From Nocardiopsis endophytica (GTDB lineage: Bacteria > Actinomycetota > Actinomycetes > Streptosporangiales > Streptosporangiaceae), in assembly GCF_027706725.1 (NCBI RefSeq), contig NZ_JAQFWQ010000005.1, positions 1 through 64,000 on the forward strand: 64,000 nt of DNA, in the 5' to 3' direction. The notes beneath the pieces were generated by a model, which was given only the letters and a program-made list of their open reading frames with translations, ran no database searches and was not told the DNA's origin. Below, piece after piece: positions 32,797 to 41,253 of this stretch. A program made the position numbers and the translations under genes. Numbering within the stretch: position 1 is the stretch's first letter; each line of letters starts with the position of its first letter.

Positions 32797-33390
32797 CTAC
32801 TTCTCGGCGCGGCGGTAGACGCTCGCGATCGCGCCCTTGGGGTTGGTGGTGGTCGACACCAGCTCGAAGGCCTGCATCCCGCCGTCCTCGGGGAAGATGC
32901 TCTTCCCGCCGCCGAGCAGCACGGGCATCTGCACCAGCCGCAGCTCGTCCACCAGGCCCTCGTTCAGCAGCGCCCGCACCAGGCTGGGGCTGCCCATGAC
33001 GACCAGGTCGCGGCCCTCGGACTCGCGGAGCTTGCGGATGTGCGCGACGGCCTCCGACCCCGGGATGCGCGTCGTGTTGTTCCAGGTGAGGTCGGACTCG
33101 CCCAGGGTGTCGGAGACGACGTACTTCTTGATGGCGTTCAGCTTGTCGGCGAACGGGTCGCCGGCCCGCTCCGGCCAGGCGGCGGCCATGGTCTGCCAGG
33201 TGCGGCGGCCGTAGAGCAGGGCGTCCGCCTCGGCCACGGCCCTGTCGAACGCGCCGCCGGCCACCTCATCGTCGAAGAAGGACATGGACCACCCGCCGTT
33301 GGCGAAGCCGCCGTCGGTGTCCTCCTCGGGGCTGCCGGGGGCCTGCACGACGCCGTCGAGGCTGATGAACTCGGTGACCAGGATGCGCAT
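32797..33390 (-). CDS. Dihydrofolate reductase/RibD C-terminal family protein
   Basis: 197 residues of the RibD_C fold: MRILVTEFISLDGVVQAPGS is the typical start, with LLYGRRTWQTMA, DLVVMGSPSLVRALL and QMPVLLGGGKSIF following. It is one of the YyaP/YwjB-like proteins whose substrate is unknown. The ATG at 33390 is preceded by GAAAGG. It is only distantly similar to the RibD-like gene at 29939, so not a recent duplicate. Confidence 0.88.
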   Translation of the reverse strand: MRILVTEFISLDGVVQAPGSPEEDTDGGFANGGWSMSFFDDEVAGGAFDRAVAEADALLYGRRTWQTMAAAWPERAGDPFADKLNAIKKYVVSDTLGESDLTWNNTTRIPGSEAVAHIRKLRESEGRDLVVMGSPSLVRALLNEGLVDELRLVQMPVLLGGGKSIFPEDGGMQAFELVSTTTNPKGAIASVYRRAEK

Positions 33391-33624
33391 GGGGTTCGCC
33401 TTTCCTTCGTTCGGAGTGTCGACAGTGAAGACCGCGGGGCGGACCGGAACTCATCGCATCCGGCGCGCCCGATTCTGTCGATTCGTCGGGTGATGCCGTT
33501 GTGACCTGGGGTGATGTGGCGAAGGGCGGTGCCGGGGGAGCCTACGGCCATGCGCCCGGGCGCCGAAACCCCCCCGGTCGCGCCGGGATTCTGACGAACC
33601 TCCGTCAAGAACAGCCGTCCGGCG

Positions 33625-33653
33625 TTGGCCGCCGCCGGGTGCGGGGCTACCGT
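33625..33653 (+). promoter_or_regulatory. Promoter of adenosine deaminase (leaderless)
   Basis: TTGGCC (33625-33630), a 17-bp spacer and TACCGT (33648-33653), then six bases to the ATG at 33660. Transcription would begin at or next to the start codon, and no ribosome site is present, so the mRNA is predicted to be leaderless. Confidence 0.6.
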
Positions 33654-33659
33654 TCACGC

Positions 33660-34718
33660 ATGGACCACCCCGCCGCCGAACGGCACCGGCCGTTCGCCCC
33701 CCTGCCCGAGCCCGCCGAGGCGTTCATCCGCGACCTGCCCAAGGTCGAGCTCCACGTGCACCTGGAAGGCTCCATGAAGCCCGAGACGCTTCTGGAGCTG
33801 GCGCGCCGCAACGGTGTCGAAGGGGTGCCCGCATCCCTGGACGCGGTCCGCGACTGGTACGCCTTCACCGACTTCCCGCACTTCATCGACGTCTACCTCG
33901 CCTCCGTCGCGACCCTGCTGACCGAGGACGACTTCGCCCTGCTCGCCGGGGACGTCGCCGACACGCTCGCCGCCCAGAACGTCCGCTACGCCGAGGTGCA
34001 CGTCAGCCTGTACGCGCACCTGATGCGCGGCGTCTCCGCCGAGACGGTGTTCGCCGGGATCGAGCGCGGGCGCGCGCGGGCCGCCGCCGACCACGGCATC
34101 GAGCTGCGCTGGATCCCCGACTTCCCCGGGGACTTCGGGGTGGAGAGCGGGGAGCGGACCCTGGAGGCGACGCTGGCCCACGGCCCGGACAGCGTCGTCG
34201 GGTTCGGTGTCGGCGGCATGGAGGTCGCCCGTACCCCCTTCGCCGACCTGTTCGCCCGCGCGCGCAAAGCCGGTCTGCACAGCCTCCCCCACGCCGGGGA
34301 GGTCGGCGGCGTCCAGCGCGTCCACGAGGCCCTCGACGAGCTGGCGGCCGAGCGCATCGGGCACGGCATCCAGGCGATGGCCGACCCGGAGCTGGTGGCG
34401 CGCCTGCGCGACGAGCGCGTCCCGGTGGACGTGTCACCGACCTCCAACCTGCGCACGCGCGCCATCGACGCCATCGGGGACCACCCGCTGCCCCGGATGC
34501 TCGACGCCGGGCTGCTGGTCACGCTCAACAGCGACGACCCGACGATGTTCGGCACCGACCTCACGGGCGAGTACCGCACCGCGCACCGCCTGGGGCTGGA
34601 CCTGTCCACGCTCGCGCTCCTGGCCCGCAACGGCGTGGACGCCTCCTACATGGACGGCACCCGAAAGGCGGGGCTGAAGGCGGAGATCGACGCGGTCCTC
34701 GCGCGCCACACGGCCTGA
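33660..34718 (+). CDS. add: Adenosine deaminase
   Basis: A 352-residue zinc deaminase converting adenosine to inosine. KVELHVHLEGSMKPETL gives the two metal His residues; HAGEVGG, ERIGHGIQAM and LNSDDPTMFGT complete the active site. The start at 33660 is favoured because of the canonical N-terminus and the promoter that ends six bases before it. It is monocistronic and convergent with the CapA-like gene. Confidence 0.93.
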   Translation: MDHPAAERHRPFAPLPEPAEAFIRDLPKVELHVHLEGSMKPETLLELARRNGVEGVPASLDAVRDWYAFTDFPHFIDVYLASVATLLTEDDFALLAGDVADTLAAQNVRYAEVHVSLYAHLMRGVSAETVFAGIERGRARAAADHGIELRWIPDFPGDFGVESGERTLEATLAHGPDSVVGFGVGGMEVARTPFADLFARARKAGLHSLPHAGEVGGVQRVHEALDELAAERIGHGIQAMADPELVARLRDERVPVDVSPTSNLRTRAIDAIGDHPLPRMLDAGLLVTLNSDDPTMFGTDLTGEYRTAHRLGLDLSTLALLARNGVDASYMDGTRKAGLKAEIDAVLARHTA

Positions 34719-34729
34719 GGGGGCGGCCG

Positions 34730-35800
34730 TCACCCGGAGGGGACGGCGGACAGCCCCACCATGCAGGTGGTCCTCAGCTCCTCCCACTGGGCGAGGGCGG
34801 TGTCGGCGGCATCGTCCTCATAGGGCACCGGGACGCCGCCCTCCAAGCGCGCGGGCGCCCACTCGTCGCCGATCACCTCGCCGTCCTGCAGCGTCAGGGT
34901 GAGCACCCCGCTCTGCGCCGTCGGTCCGTCGTGGTTGTAGAAGACGAAGTTCCCCAGGCCGTAGTGGACGTAGCCGCCGGGTGCGTACCCGCCGGGGGAC
35001 AGCACGTGCGCATGCCCGCCGACCACGGCGTCGGCGCCCGCCTCCAGGAGCCGCTGGGCCAGGTCGGGCGCGTGCGGCAGGGGGCAGTGGTCGCCCTCCC
35101 GTCCCCAGTGCAGGTAGACGACGACGGCGTCCGCCGCGTCCGCGGCCTCGGAGACGGCGCGCACCAGCCGGTCCTGCATGCCGTCCTTCGCCGACGCCAG
35201 GCCGGGCCGGTCGCCCCGGGCCGTCCACTGCTCCATCAGGTGCGCGTCCAGCACGTCCGTGGCGCCGAGCAGGGCGACGGTGTCGCCGCCGAGCTCGACG
35301 GTGTGCGGGGCGTACGCCCCGTCCTCGTCGCGGCCCGCCCCCACCAGGGGGAATCCGGCGGCCTCGGCGTTGGACAGGGTGTCCTCCAGCCCGTCCGGGC
35401 CGAAGTCCATGCCGTGGTTGTTGGCGACCGTCGCCGCGTCCACCCCGGCCGACTCCAGGGCGTCGAAGGCGGTGGCCGGGGCGCGGAACCGGAACTGCTT
35501 GCCGGGGGCGGGGGTGCCGCCGCCGGTGACGGCGGTCTCCAGGTTCACCATCGCCAGGTCGGCCTCGGACAGCCGGGAGGCGATCGGCCCGAGCGCCGTC
35601 GCGGGGGAGGCGTCCAAGCGGTCCCGGAGCGCCCCTTCGAAATGCACATCGCCGCCGAAGGCGATGGTGTAGGGCTCCTTGGCCGCTTCCGGCCCGGCAG
35701 AGGGGGTGGAGTCGGCTCGTTCCAGGTCGCCGGCCGCGGGGCCGCACGCCGTGGTGAGGGAGGCGGACAGGAGGAGGGCGGTTGCCGTCGTGCGCTTCAT
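34730..35800 (-). CDS. CapA-family lipoprotein (poly-gamma-glutamate synthesis-like)
   Basis: 356 residues. The N-terminal signal peptide ends in the lipobox LTTAC, so the protein is anchored outside the membrane. The metallophosphatase-like CapA core follows: FGGDVHFEGALRDRL, VNLETAVTGGG, TVANNHGMDFG, LHWGREGDH and VVGGHAHVLSP. The family is named for poly-gamma-glutamate capsule synthesis, but no capB/capC genes are near, so another role is likely. The ATG at 35800 is the only good start before the signal peptide. Confidence 0.88.
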   Translation of the reverse strand: MKRTTATALLLSASLTTACGPAAGDLERADSTPSAGPEAAKEPYTIAFGGDVHFEGALRDRLDASPATALGPIASRLSEADLAMVNLETAVTGGGTPAPGKQFRFRAPATAFDALESAGVDAATVANNHGMDFGPDGLEDTLSNAEAAGFPLVGAGRDEDGAYAPHTVELGGDTVALLGATDVLDAHLMEQWTARGDRPGLASAKDGMQDRLVRAVSEAADAADAVVVYLHWGREGDHCPLPHAPDLAQRLLEAGADAVVGGHAHVLSPGGYAPGGYVHYGLGNFVFYNHDGPTAQSGVLTLTLQDGEVIGDEWAPARLEGGVPVPYEDDAADTALAQWEELRTTCMVGLSAVPSG

Positions 35801-36159
35801 AAGCGGTCCACACTTCGTGAATCTCGGGCGGGACGCCGGCGGGGCCCACGTGCACCGCCCCTGGCCCTTCACCCGGTGGGACGTGCACGGGCGGGCCGGG
35901 GTGCGCGGCCGGTCGCGGCCACCGGCGGTGCGGGAACCGTATGCAGTAGGTGATGATGCTGCTACATAGAGTGGTAGACCGTGTTCAAGTCTTCACGCGG
36001 TGGAGTGCCGACCGTTACTGGGGGGCGGGGCCGCCGCCGGGTGTGCGCGCCGCTTATCTGGATGGATTCATTTTCTTGAACTACTCAAGATCGTGTCCTA
36101 GAGTGGGACCGCCCGGCCCCCCCCGGCGAGACCCGGACGAACGTCGAAAGGTGTGAGCA
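35801..36159. other. Divergent region between CapA-like and catalase genes
   Basis: This 359-bp gap has no gene. It contains the catalase promoter (36075-36104). On the minus strand TTGAAC followed 18 bp later by TAGCAG (around 35970-35993) is a possible promoter of the CapA-like gene. Confidence 0.45.
36075..36104 (+). promoter_or_regulatory. Catalase promoter
   Basis: TTGAAC (36076-36081), a 17-bp spacer and TAGAGT (36099-36104). The small palindrome CTTGA-ACTAC-TCAAG (36075-36089) overlaps the -35, so a repressor such as a Fur-family CatR-like protein could bind there. Confidence 0.6.
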
Positions 36160-37608
36160 GTGACCGCTCCCTACAGCACGGACGACGCCGGCCACCCGAT
36201 CCCGAGTGACGGCCTCTCGCAGTCGGTGGGCCCCAACGGCCCGCTGCTGCTCCAGGACCACTTCCTGATCCAGAAGATGGCCCACTTCAACCGCGAGCGG
36301 GTGCCGGAGCGGGTCGTGCACGCCAAGGGCGGCGGCGCCTTCGGGGAGCTGGAGGTCACCGAGGACGTCAGCCGGTACACCAGGGCGGACCTGTTCCAGA
36401 AGGGGAAGAGGACCCCGCTGCTGCTGCGCTTCTCCACCGTCGCCGGTGAGCTGGGCAGCGCCGACACCGCCCGCGACCCGCGCGGTTTCGCGCTGAAGTT
36501 CTACACCGAGCACGGCAACTACGACATCGTCGGCAACAACACGCCGATCTTCTTCATCCGCGACCCCTCGAAGTTCTCCGACTTCATCCACTCGCAGAAG
36601 CGCCGCGCCGACAACCAGCTGCGCGACAACAACATGCAGTGGGACTTCTGGACGCTGAACCCCGAGTCGGCGCACCAGGTCGCGTTCCTCATGACCGACC
36701 GCGGCACCCCGCGCACCTGGCGGCACATGCACGGCTACGGCAGCCACACGTTCATGTGGTACAACGCCTCCGGCGAGCGCTTCTGGGTCAAGTACCACTT
36801 CAGGTCCGACCAGGGCGTGGAGAACCTGACCGCCGGCGAGGCCAAGCGCATGGAGGCCGAGGACCCCGACGCCCACCGCCGCGACCTGTGGCGCTCCATC
36901 GAGCGCGGCGAGTACCCGTCCTGGACGGTCAGGGTCCAGGTCATGCCGTTCGAGGACGCCGAGGACTACCGGTTCAACCCCTTCGACCTGACCAAGGTGT
37001 GGCCGCACGAGGACTACCCCGAGATCACGGTCGGCCGGATCACCCTGAACCGGAACCCGGAGAACTACTTCGCCGAGATCGAGCAGGCCGCGTTCGAGCC
37101 GAGCAACCTCGTCCCGGGCATCGCCATGAGCCCCGACAAGATGCTGCAGGGCCGCCTGTTCTCCTACCCGGACACCCACCGCTACCGCATCGGGCCCAAC
37201 TACAACCAGCTGCCGGTCAACGCGCCGAAGTCGCCGGTCCGCAGCTACAACCTGGACGGCCCGATGGCCGTCCGGAACCAGCCGGACCCGGTGTACGCGC
37301 CGAACACCGCCGGCGGCCCGACCGAGGCCCCCGAGCTGTACGCGGGCGAGGCCTTCGAGGTGGGCGGCGAGATCGTCCGCTCGGCCTATGAGCTCCACAA
37401 GGAGGACGACGACTTCTCCCAGGCGCGCACGCTGTGGGAGAAGGTCCTGACCGCGTCGGAGCGCGCCAACATGGTCGCCAACATCGTCGGCCACGCCTCG
37501 GCCGAAGAGGTCACCGGCGACATGAAGAAGCGCGTGGTCGAGTACTGGACCAACGTCCACCCCGACCTGGGCGCCGGTGTGGCGGAGGGGCTGGGCGTCC
37601 AGGCCTGA
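36160..37608 (+). CDS. katA: Monofunctional heme catalase
   Basis: A 482-residue small-subunit catalase that turns hydrogen peroxide into water and oxygen. The catalytic His is in ERVVHAKGGGAFG, the Asn in YDIVGNNTPIFF, and the proximal heme Tyr in RLFSYPDTHRYRIG. The GTG at 36160 is preceded by AAAGGTG and gives the standard N-terminus (TAPYSTDDAGHPI). No furA/catR gene is adjacent. Confidence 0.95.
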   Translation: MTAPYSTDDAGHPIPSDGLSQSVGPNGPLLLQDHFLIQKMAHFNRERVPERVVHAKGGGAFGELEVTEDVSRYTRADLFQKGKRTPLLLRFSTVAGELGSADTARDPRGFALKFYTEHGNYDIVGNNTPIFFIRDPSKFSDFIHSQKRRADNQLRDNNMQWDFWTLNPESAHQVAFLMTDRGTPRTWRHMHGYGSHTFMWYNASGERFWVKYHFRSDQGVENLTAGEAKRMEAEDPDAHRRDLWRSIERGEYPSWTVRVQVMPFEDAEDYRFNPFDLTKVWPHEDYPEITVGRITLNRNPENYFAEIEQAAFEPSNLVPGIAMSPDKMLQGRLFSYPDTHRYRIGPNYNQLPVNAPKSPVRSYNLDGPMAVRNQPDPVYAPNTAGGPTEAPELYAGEAFEVGGEIVRSAYELHKEDDDFSQARTLWEKVLTASERANMVANIVGHASAEEVTGDMKKRVVEYWTNVHPDLGAGVAEGLGVQA

Positions 37609-37722
37609 CCCCGCCCGCGGAACCCCCGGCGGCCCCTCCACCTGCACCTGGGGCGGCCGGGTCGGCCCCGGGACACGGATCCGCGTCCGTGCCCCGGGGC
37701 CCATCTCTGTCCCCCGCCCGCC

Positions 37723-38382
37723 TCACCCGGCGGGCTCGGCGCGCGGCGCGTAGGCGCGCAGGAACGCGTCGACGCCGTCCTCCGCGCTCGCCCTGATCTC
37801 CTCCCAGTCCATGGGCAGCGCACCGTGCAGGGTGCGGTTCACCGTCTCGGCCGTGGCCAGCACCAGCAGGTGCACCGCCGCCCGGCGGCCGTCGCGCAGG
37901 TCCAGCAGCCCCCGGCCGGCCAGCCCCTCCAGCCGCCGCCGCAGGTCGGCCTGGACCACGCCCGGCCCCTCGCGCTGCCACTCGGCGAGCAGTTCGGCCG
38001 GCAGGTGCCCGGCCTCGGCCTGGACCTGGCGCACCAGCGCGAAGTGGTCGGTGAACCGGTTCGGCAGCAGGCACCAGTCGAAGGTCAGGTCCACCAGGTC
38101 GGCGCGCAGGTCGGCGACCTTGCGCAGGTGCTTGTCGAGCAGCGCGAGCTGGGCCTCGCGCACCCGCACCGTGCTGGACCGGATCACGTCCTGGAACAGC
38201 TCCTCCTTGCCGCCGTAGTGGTTGTAGATGGTGCGGGTGGAGACCCCCGCCTCCTTGGCGATGGTGTCGATCCCGGCCCGTTTGAAGCCGTCCCGGCCGA
38301 ACACCGTGAGCGCCGCCGCGTGGATCGCGGCCCGCTTCTCCGCCGATCCGCGCCGCGGCCGGGGTGCATCGTCGCTGGTCAC
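37723..38382 (-). CDS. TetR-family regulator
   Basis: A 219-residue TetR regulator. The helix-turn-helix is at about 18-62 (AAIHAAALTVFGRDGFKRAG, then TIAKEAGVSTRTIYNHYGGK). The start is GTG 38382, with AGAGGAG upstream; the upstream ATG frame would run through the operators. It is divergent from a three-gene reductase/VOC/MFS group and faces two strong GTTGTACTT-containing operators. Confidence 0.9.
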   Translation of the reverse strand: MTSDDAPRPRRGSAEKRAAIHAAALTVFGRDGFKRAGIDTIAKEAGVSTRTIYNHYGGKEELFQDVIRSSTVRVREAQLALLDKHLRKVADLRADLVDLTFDWCLLPNRFTDHFALVRQVQAEAGHLPAELLAEWQREGPGVVQADLRRRLEGLAGRGLLDLRDGRRAAVHLLVLATAETVNRTLHGALPMDWEEIRASAEDGVDAFLRAYAPRAEPAG

Positions 38383-38400
38383 TGCCGCTCCTCTCGAAAA

Positions 38401-38443
38401 AAGTACAACCACTGTTGTACTTATTGCCATACATGTTGTACTT
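38401..38443. promoter_or_regulatory. Tandem TetR operators
   Basis: AAGTACAAC-CACT-GTTGTACTT (38401-38422) has perfect 9-bp arms. The half-site GTTGTACTT is repeated exactly 21 bp on (38435-38443), where TACATGTTGTA makes a second, weaker dyad. A 21-bp offset places two dimers on one DNA face. Confidence 0.8.
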
Positions 38444-38519
38444 TACCTGATGTCGCCGACGGCGCCCACCGGAACCCCGGTGCGGTACGGCGGCACCCGC
38501 GATCAGGAGGGAGCCCCCC

Positions 38520-39113
38520 ATGCTGGAGACCGTTCACAACGCCCCGCTGGCCCTGACCGTCGTCACCGGCAGCACACGCGCCGGGCGGTTCGGCCCGACC
38601 GTCGCCGACTGGTTCGCCATGCAGGCCCGCCGGTTCGGCGACATGGACGTCGACGCCGTGGACCTGGCCGACCACGACCTGCCCGAGGCGGGCGGGGACG
38701 GCACCGGGGAGCAGGCCGCCGAGGCGGCCCGCCTCGGCGGGCGGCTGGCGGCGGCCGACGCCTACGTCTTCGTGACCCCCGAGTACAACCACAGCTTCCC
38801 GGCTCCGCTGAAGAACGCCATCGACCTGTACCGGGAGGAGTGGCGGGCCAAACCCGTCGGCTTCGTCTCCTACGGAGGCATGGGCGGCGGCCTGCGCGCG
38901 GTGGAGCAGCTCCGGCTGGTCTTCGCCGAGCTGCACGCGCCCACCGTGCGCGACACCGTCAGCTTCCACATGGCCTGGGAGCGGTTCGACGAGCAGGGCG
39001 AGCCGTACGACGCGGAGGGGTGCTCCATGGCCGCCAAGGGCATGCTCGCCCAGCTCGACTGGTGGGGCCGGACCCTGCGGGCCGGGCGCGCCGCGGTCCC
39101 CTACACCTGCTGA
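38520..39113 (+). CDS. NADPH-dependent FMN reductase-like protein
   Basis: A 197-residue flavodoxin-fold reductase: VVTGSTRAGRFGPTVADWF binds the FMN phosphate and FVTPEYNHSFPAPLKNAIDL is the family signature. It probably reduces quinones, azo compounds or similar oxidants. The ATG at 38520 has AGGAGGGA upstream. First gene of the TetR-controlled group with a VOC protein and an MFS exporter. Confidence 0.9.
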   Translation: MLETVHNAPLALTVVTGSTRAGRFGPTVADWFAMQARRFGDMDVDAVDLADHDLPEAGGDGTGEQAAEAARLGGRLAAADAYVFVTPEYNHSFPAPLKNAIDLYREEWRAKPVGFVSYGGMGGGLRAVEQLRLVFAELHAPTVRDTVSFHMAWERFDEQGEPYDAEGCSMAAKGMLAQLDWWGRTLRAGRAAVPYTC

Positions 39114-39173
39114 CCCCCGCCGCTCCACCGCCGCTCCACCACCTCGATCGACCACCCCTGGAAGGACACGCCC

Positions 39174-39500
39174 ATGTTCGGCGCACTCACCGTCACCAAG
39201 ATCCACACCTCCGACGCCTCCGCCGCCACCGCGTTCTACCGCGACCGCCTCGGCCTGGAGGTGATCGAGGCCCACGGCACGCACACCACCGTGTTCGCCA
39301 CCGGCAACGGCGGCGAGCTCATCGTCACCGAGCAGCCCTCCGAGCGGCCCGTCGACATCGCCTTCACCGGCGTGGACATCCCCGCCGCGCACGAGGCGCT
39401 GTCCGACCTCGGCGCCACCGACGTCGTCCCGCACAAGACCGGGGAGCGCTTCGAGCTGACCGACCCGGACGGCAACAAGGTCATCTTCGTCAACGCCTGA
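39174..39500 (+). CDS. VOC-family (glyoxalase/bleomycin-resistance fold) protein
   Basis: 108 residues with the vicinal-oxygen-chelate fold: VTKIHTSDASAATAFYRDRL at the N-terminus and RFELTDPDGNKVIFVNA with the metal Glu region at the end. It is a probable detoxification or dioxygenase-like enzyme. It sits between the FMN reductase and the MFS gene in one transcript. Confidence 0.87.
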   Translation: MFGALTVTKIHTSDASAATAFYRDRLGLEVIEAHGTHTTVFATGNGGELIVTEQPSERPVDIAFTGVDIPAAHEALSDLGATDVVPHKTGERFELTDPDGNKVIFVNA

Positions 39501-39547
39501 GCCCCCGGCCCCCGTCGGGGCCGGGCCGACCACGATCGGAGCCGGAT

Positions 39548-40783
39548 ATGCACGCGCAGTCCGCACCCCCGGCGGGGACCGCCGGCGGCGCCCCGGCGGG
39601 CGCCCCGCCCGGGGCCGCGCCGATGGCGGTCCTGCTGGCCGCCTCCACCTTCACCGTGATGGCCGGGGCGATCATCAGCCCGGTGGTCGAGGTCATCCGC
39701 GGCGACCTCGGGGTCACCGGGACCGCCGCCGGGCTGGTGATCACCGGCCACGCCCTGGGGATCGCCCTGGCCAGCCCGCTCATCGGGCGCGCGATCGACG
39801 GCTGGGGGGCGCGCCGCGTCCTGGCGGCCGGGCTGGCCCTGTTCGGCGCGGCCGGCGGGGCGGGCATGGCCACCGGCGACTCCTACGCCGCCCTGCTCGC
39901 CACCCGGCTGGTGTTCGGCGTCGGCGCGGCCGCGGTGTTCAGCGGGACCACCGTCGGCCTGCTCGCCCTGTACCGCGGCGCCGCGCGCGACCGGGCGATG
40001 GGCTGGCGCGGCACCGCCTCCAGCCTGGGCGGGGTGGTCTGGCCGCTGCTCGGGGGCGCGCTCGGCGGGCTCAGCTGGCACGCCCCCTTCGCCATCTACC
40101 TGCTCGGCATCCCGCTGGGCCTGGCGGTGCTGTACTTCCTGCCCGACGACGCCCGGAGCGCGGGGGACCGGGCCGGGGCGCCGCGCATGGGTGCGTTCGC
40201 GCTGCTCGCCCGCCATCCGGTGCTGCTGGCCCACTACGGCCTTCTCGCCTCCTCGGCCGTGCTGCTGTACGTGATGATGGTCTTCCTGCCGCAGCGCCTG
40301 GCGCAGATCGGTGTGGAGGCGCCGCTGGCGGTCTCGCTGTACTCGGTCTCCATGACAGTGGCGATGAGCGTGGTCGGCCTGGCCTACGCCCGGGTGCGGG
40401 CGCGGCTGGGGTACGCCCGGCTGCTGCGGGTGGCCGCGGTGAGCTGGGTGGCGGCCTTCGTGCTGATGGCGCTGGTGGACGTGCCCGCGGTGCTGGTGGC
40501 CGCGCCCGTCCTGCTCGGGTTCGGGCAGGGGGTGGTCAACCCGGCCGTCACCGTCCTGATCGGCGAGGCGACCCCCGAGGAGCTGCGCGGGCAGGCCACG
40601 GCGCTGTCGGGCACGGCGGTCTTCGCCGGGCAGTTCGCCTCCCCGCTGCTGCTGGGGCCGCTGGTGGAGGCGGCGTCGGTGCGGACGGGCTTCCTCGTCT
40701 CGGCGGGCTTCGCGGCCCTGGTCCTCGCGGTGCTGCTGGCGACCCGTTTCGGCTCCGGGGCCGACGCGGCGGCCCGGCACTGA
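39548..40783 (+). CDS. MFS transporter (12-TM)
   Basis: 411 residues with about 12 membrane helices. The N-terminal 25 residues are a Gly/Ala/Pro-rich cytosolic tail. ASPLIGRAIDGWGARRVLA corresponds to motif A and TRLVFGVGAAAVFSGTTVG to motif B. The ATG at 39548 is preceded by GGAGCC. Third gene of the TetR-regulated group; with the reductase and VOC protein it looks like a module that modifies and exports a toxic compound. It ends at a strong terminator. Confidence 0.88.
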   Translation: MHAQSAPPAGTAGGAPAGAPPGAAPMAVLLAASTFTVMAGAIISPVVEVIRGDLGVTGTAAGLVITGHALGIALASPLIGRAIDGWGARRVLAAGLALFGAAGGAGMATGDSYAALLATRLVFGVGAAAVFSGTTVGLLALYRGAARDRAMGWRGTASSLGGVVWPLLGGALGGLSWHAPFAIYLLGIPLGLAVLYFLPDDARSAGDRAGAPRMGAFALLARHPVLLAHYGLLASSAVLLYVMMVFLPQRLAQIGVEAPLAVSLYSVSMTVAMSVVGLAYARVRARLGYARLLRVAAVSWVAAFVLMALVDVPAVLVAAPVLLGFGQGVVNPAVTVLIGEATPEELRGQATALSGTAVFAGQFASPLLLGPLVEAASVRTGFLVSAGFAALVLAVLLATRFGSGADAAARH

Positions 40784-40803
40784 CCCGGGCGGGCGGATCG
40801 CCG

Positions 40804-40843
40804 CCCCCGGAATGCGGAGGGGATTCGCATTCCGGGGGCTTTT
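40804..40843 (+). terminator. Intrinsic terminator
   Basis: CCCCCGGAATGCG (40804-40816) and CGCATTCCGGGGG (40826-40838) are perfect 13-bp arms with a 9-nt loop, followed by CTTTTCC. It closes the FMN reductase-VOC-MFS operon. Confidence 0.9.
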
Positions 40844-41253
40844 CCTGTTCTCGGGCGACAATGGCCGTTCGTCGGGAAAGTCTGTTTCGGTGGGCGGGTT
40901 CCCCGGGAAAGCGGGGGTAAAGAATTCGGCTCCTGCCGGATTCGGGCGTGCCCGAAAAGCGGGGCCGTACCCTGCGGTTTGTTGCTGAGGGTAGTAACGG
41001 ACATACGGTGTGTGCGCGCGGCAACCTCGTCAATTCATGAAAACCCCCGCGCGTGCGAAGCGCCCTCCTCTAGCGTTGCCAGGCAACGAAAAGGGCGGCC
41101 CCGCCCGTCGTCCGCATCCACCCCGCACGGAGGATCGCGTCGCGGACGGGCCTGCGGGCCATCGTGTCGACGGTTCATCGCACCCGCTACTGCGTGCACT
41201 GCGGCAAGGAACTTTTACTCTGTGTAGTCACTCGTGAAAGGCCATCCCTCGAT
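40844..41253. other. Long leader region of the chaplin gene
   Basis: About 410 bp without a recognisable gene. It contains the perfect 15-bp palindrome CGTTGCC-A-GGCAACG (41074-41088). A frame in phase with the chaplin begins at 41164 (GTG) but its sequence does not resemble a signal peptide. No BldN-type promoter and no known riboswitch could be made out. Confidence 0.4.
41074..41088. promoter_or_regulatory. Palindrome upstream of chaplin
   Basis: CGTTGCC-A-GGCAACG is a perfect 7-bp-arm palindrome 166 bp before the chaplin ATG; a developmental-regulator site or an RNA hairpin. Confidence 0.45.

Noticed and set aside
38228-38520. Plus-strand extension joining the TetR region to the MFS gene
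   Set aside because: It is an open-frame shadow of the TetR gene and runs through the operators; the genes for FMN reductase and VOC protein lie within it in another frame.
41164-41253. Extended start of the chaplin with a CVHCGKE zinc-like motif
   Set aside because: Only one CxxC is present, no ribosome site precedes the GTG, and the signal peptide clearly starts at 41254.
40844-41253. c-di-AMP (ydaO) riboswitch or BldN promoter before the chaplin
   Set aside because: By eye neither the riboswitch core nor a CGTAAC/CGTTGA pair at correct spacing could be found.
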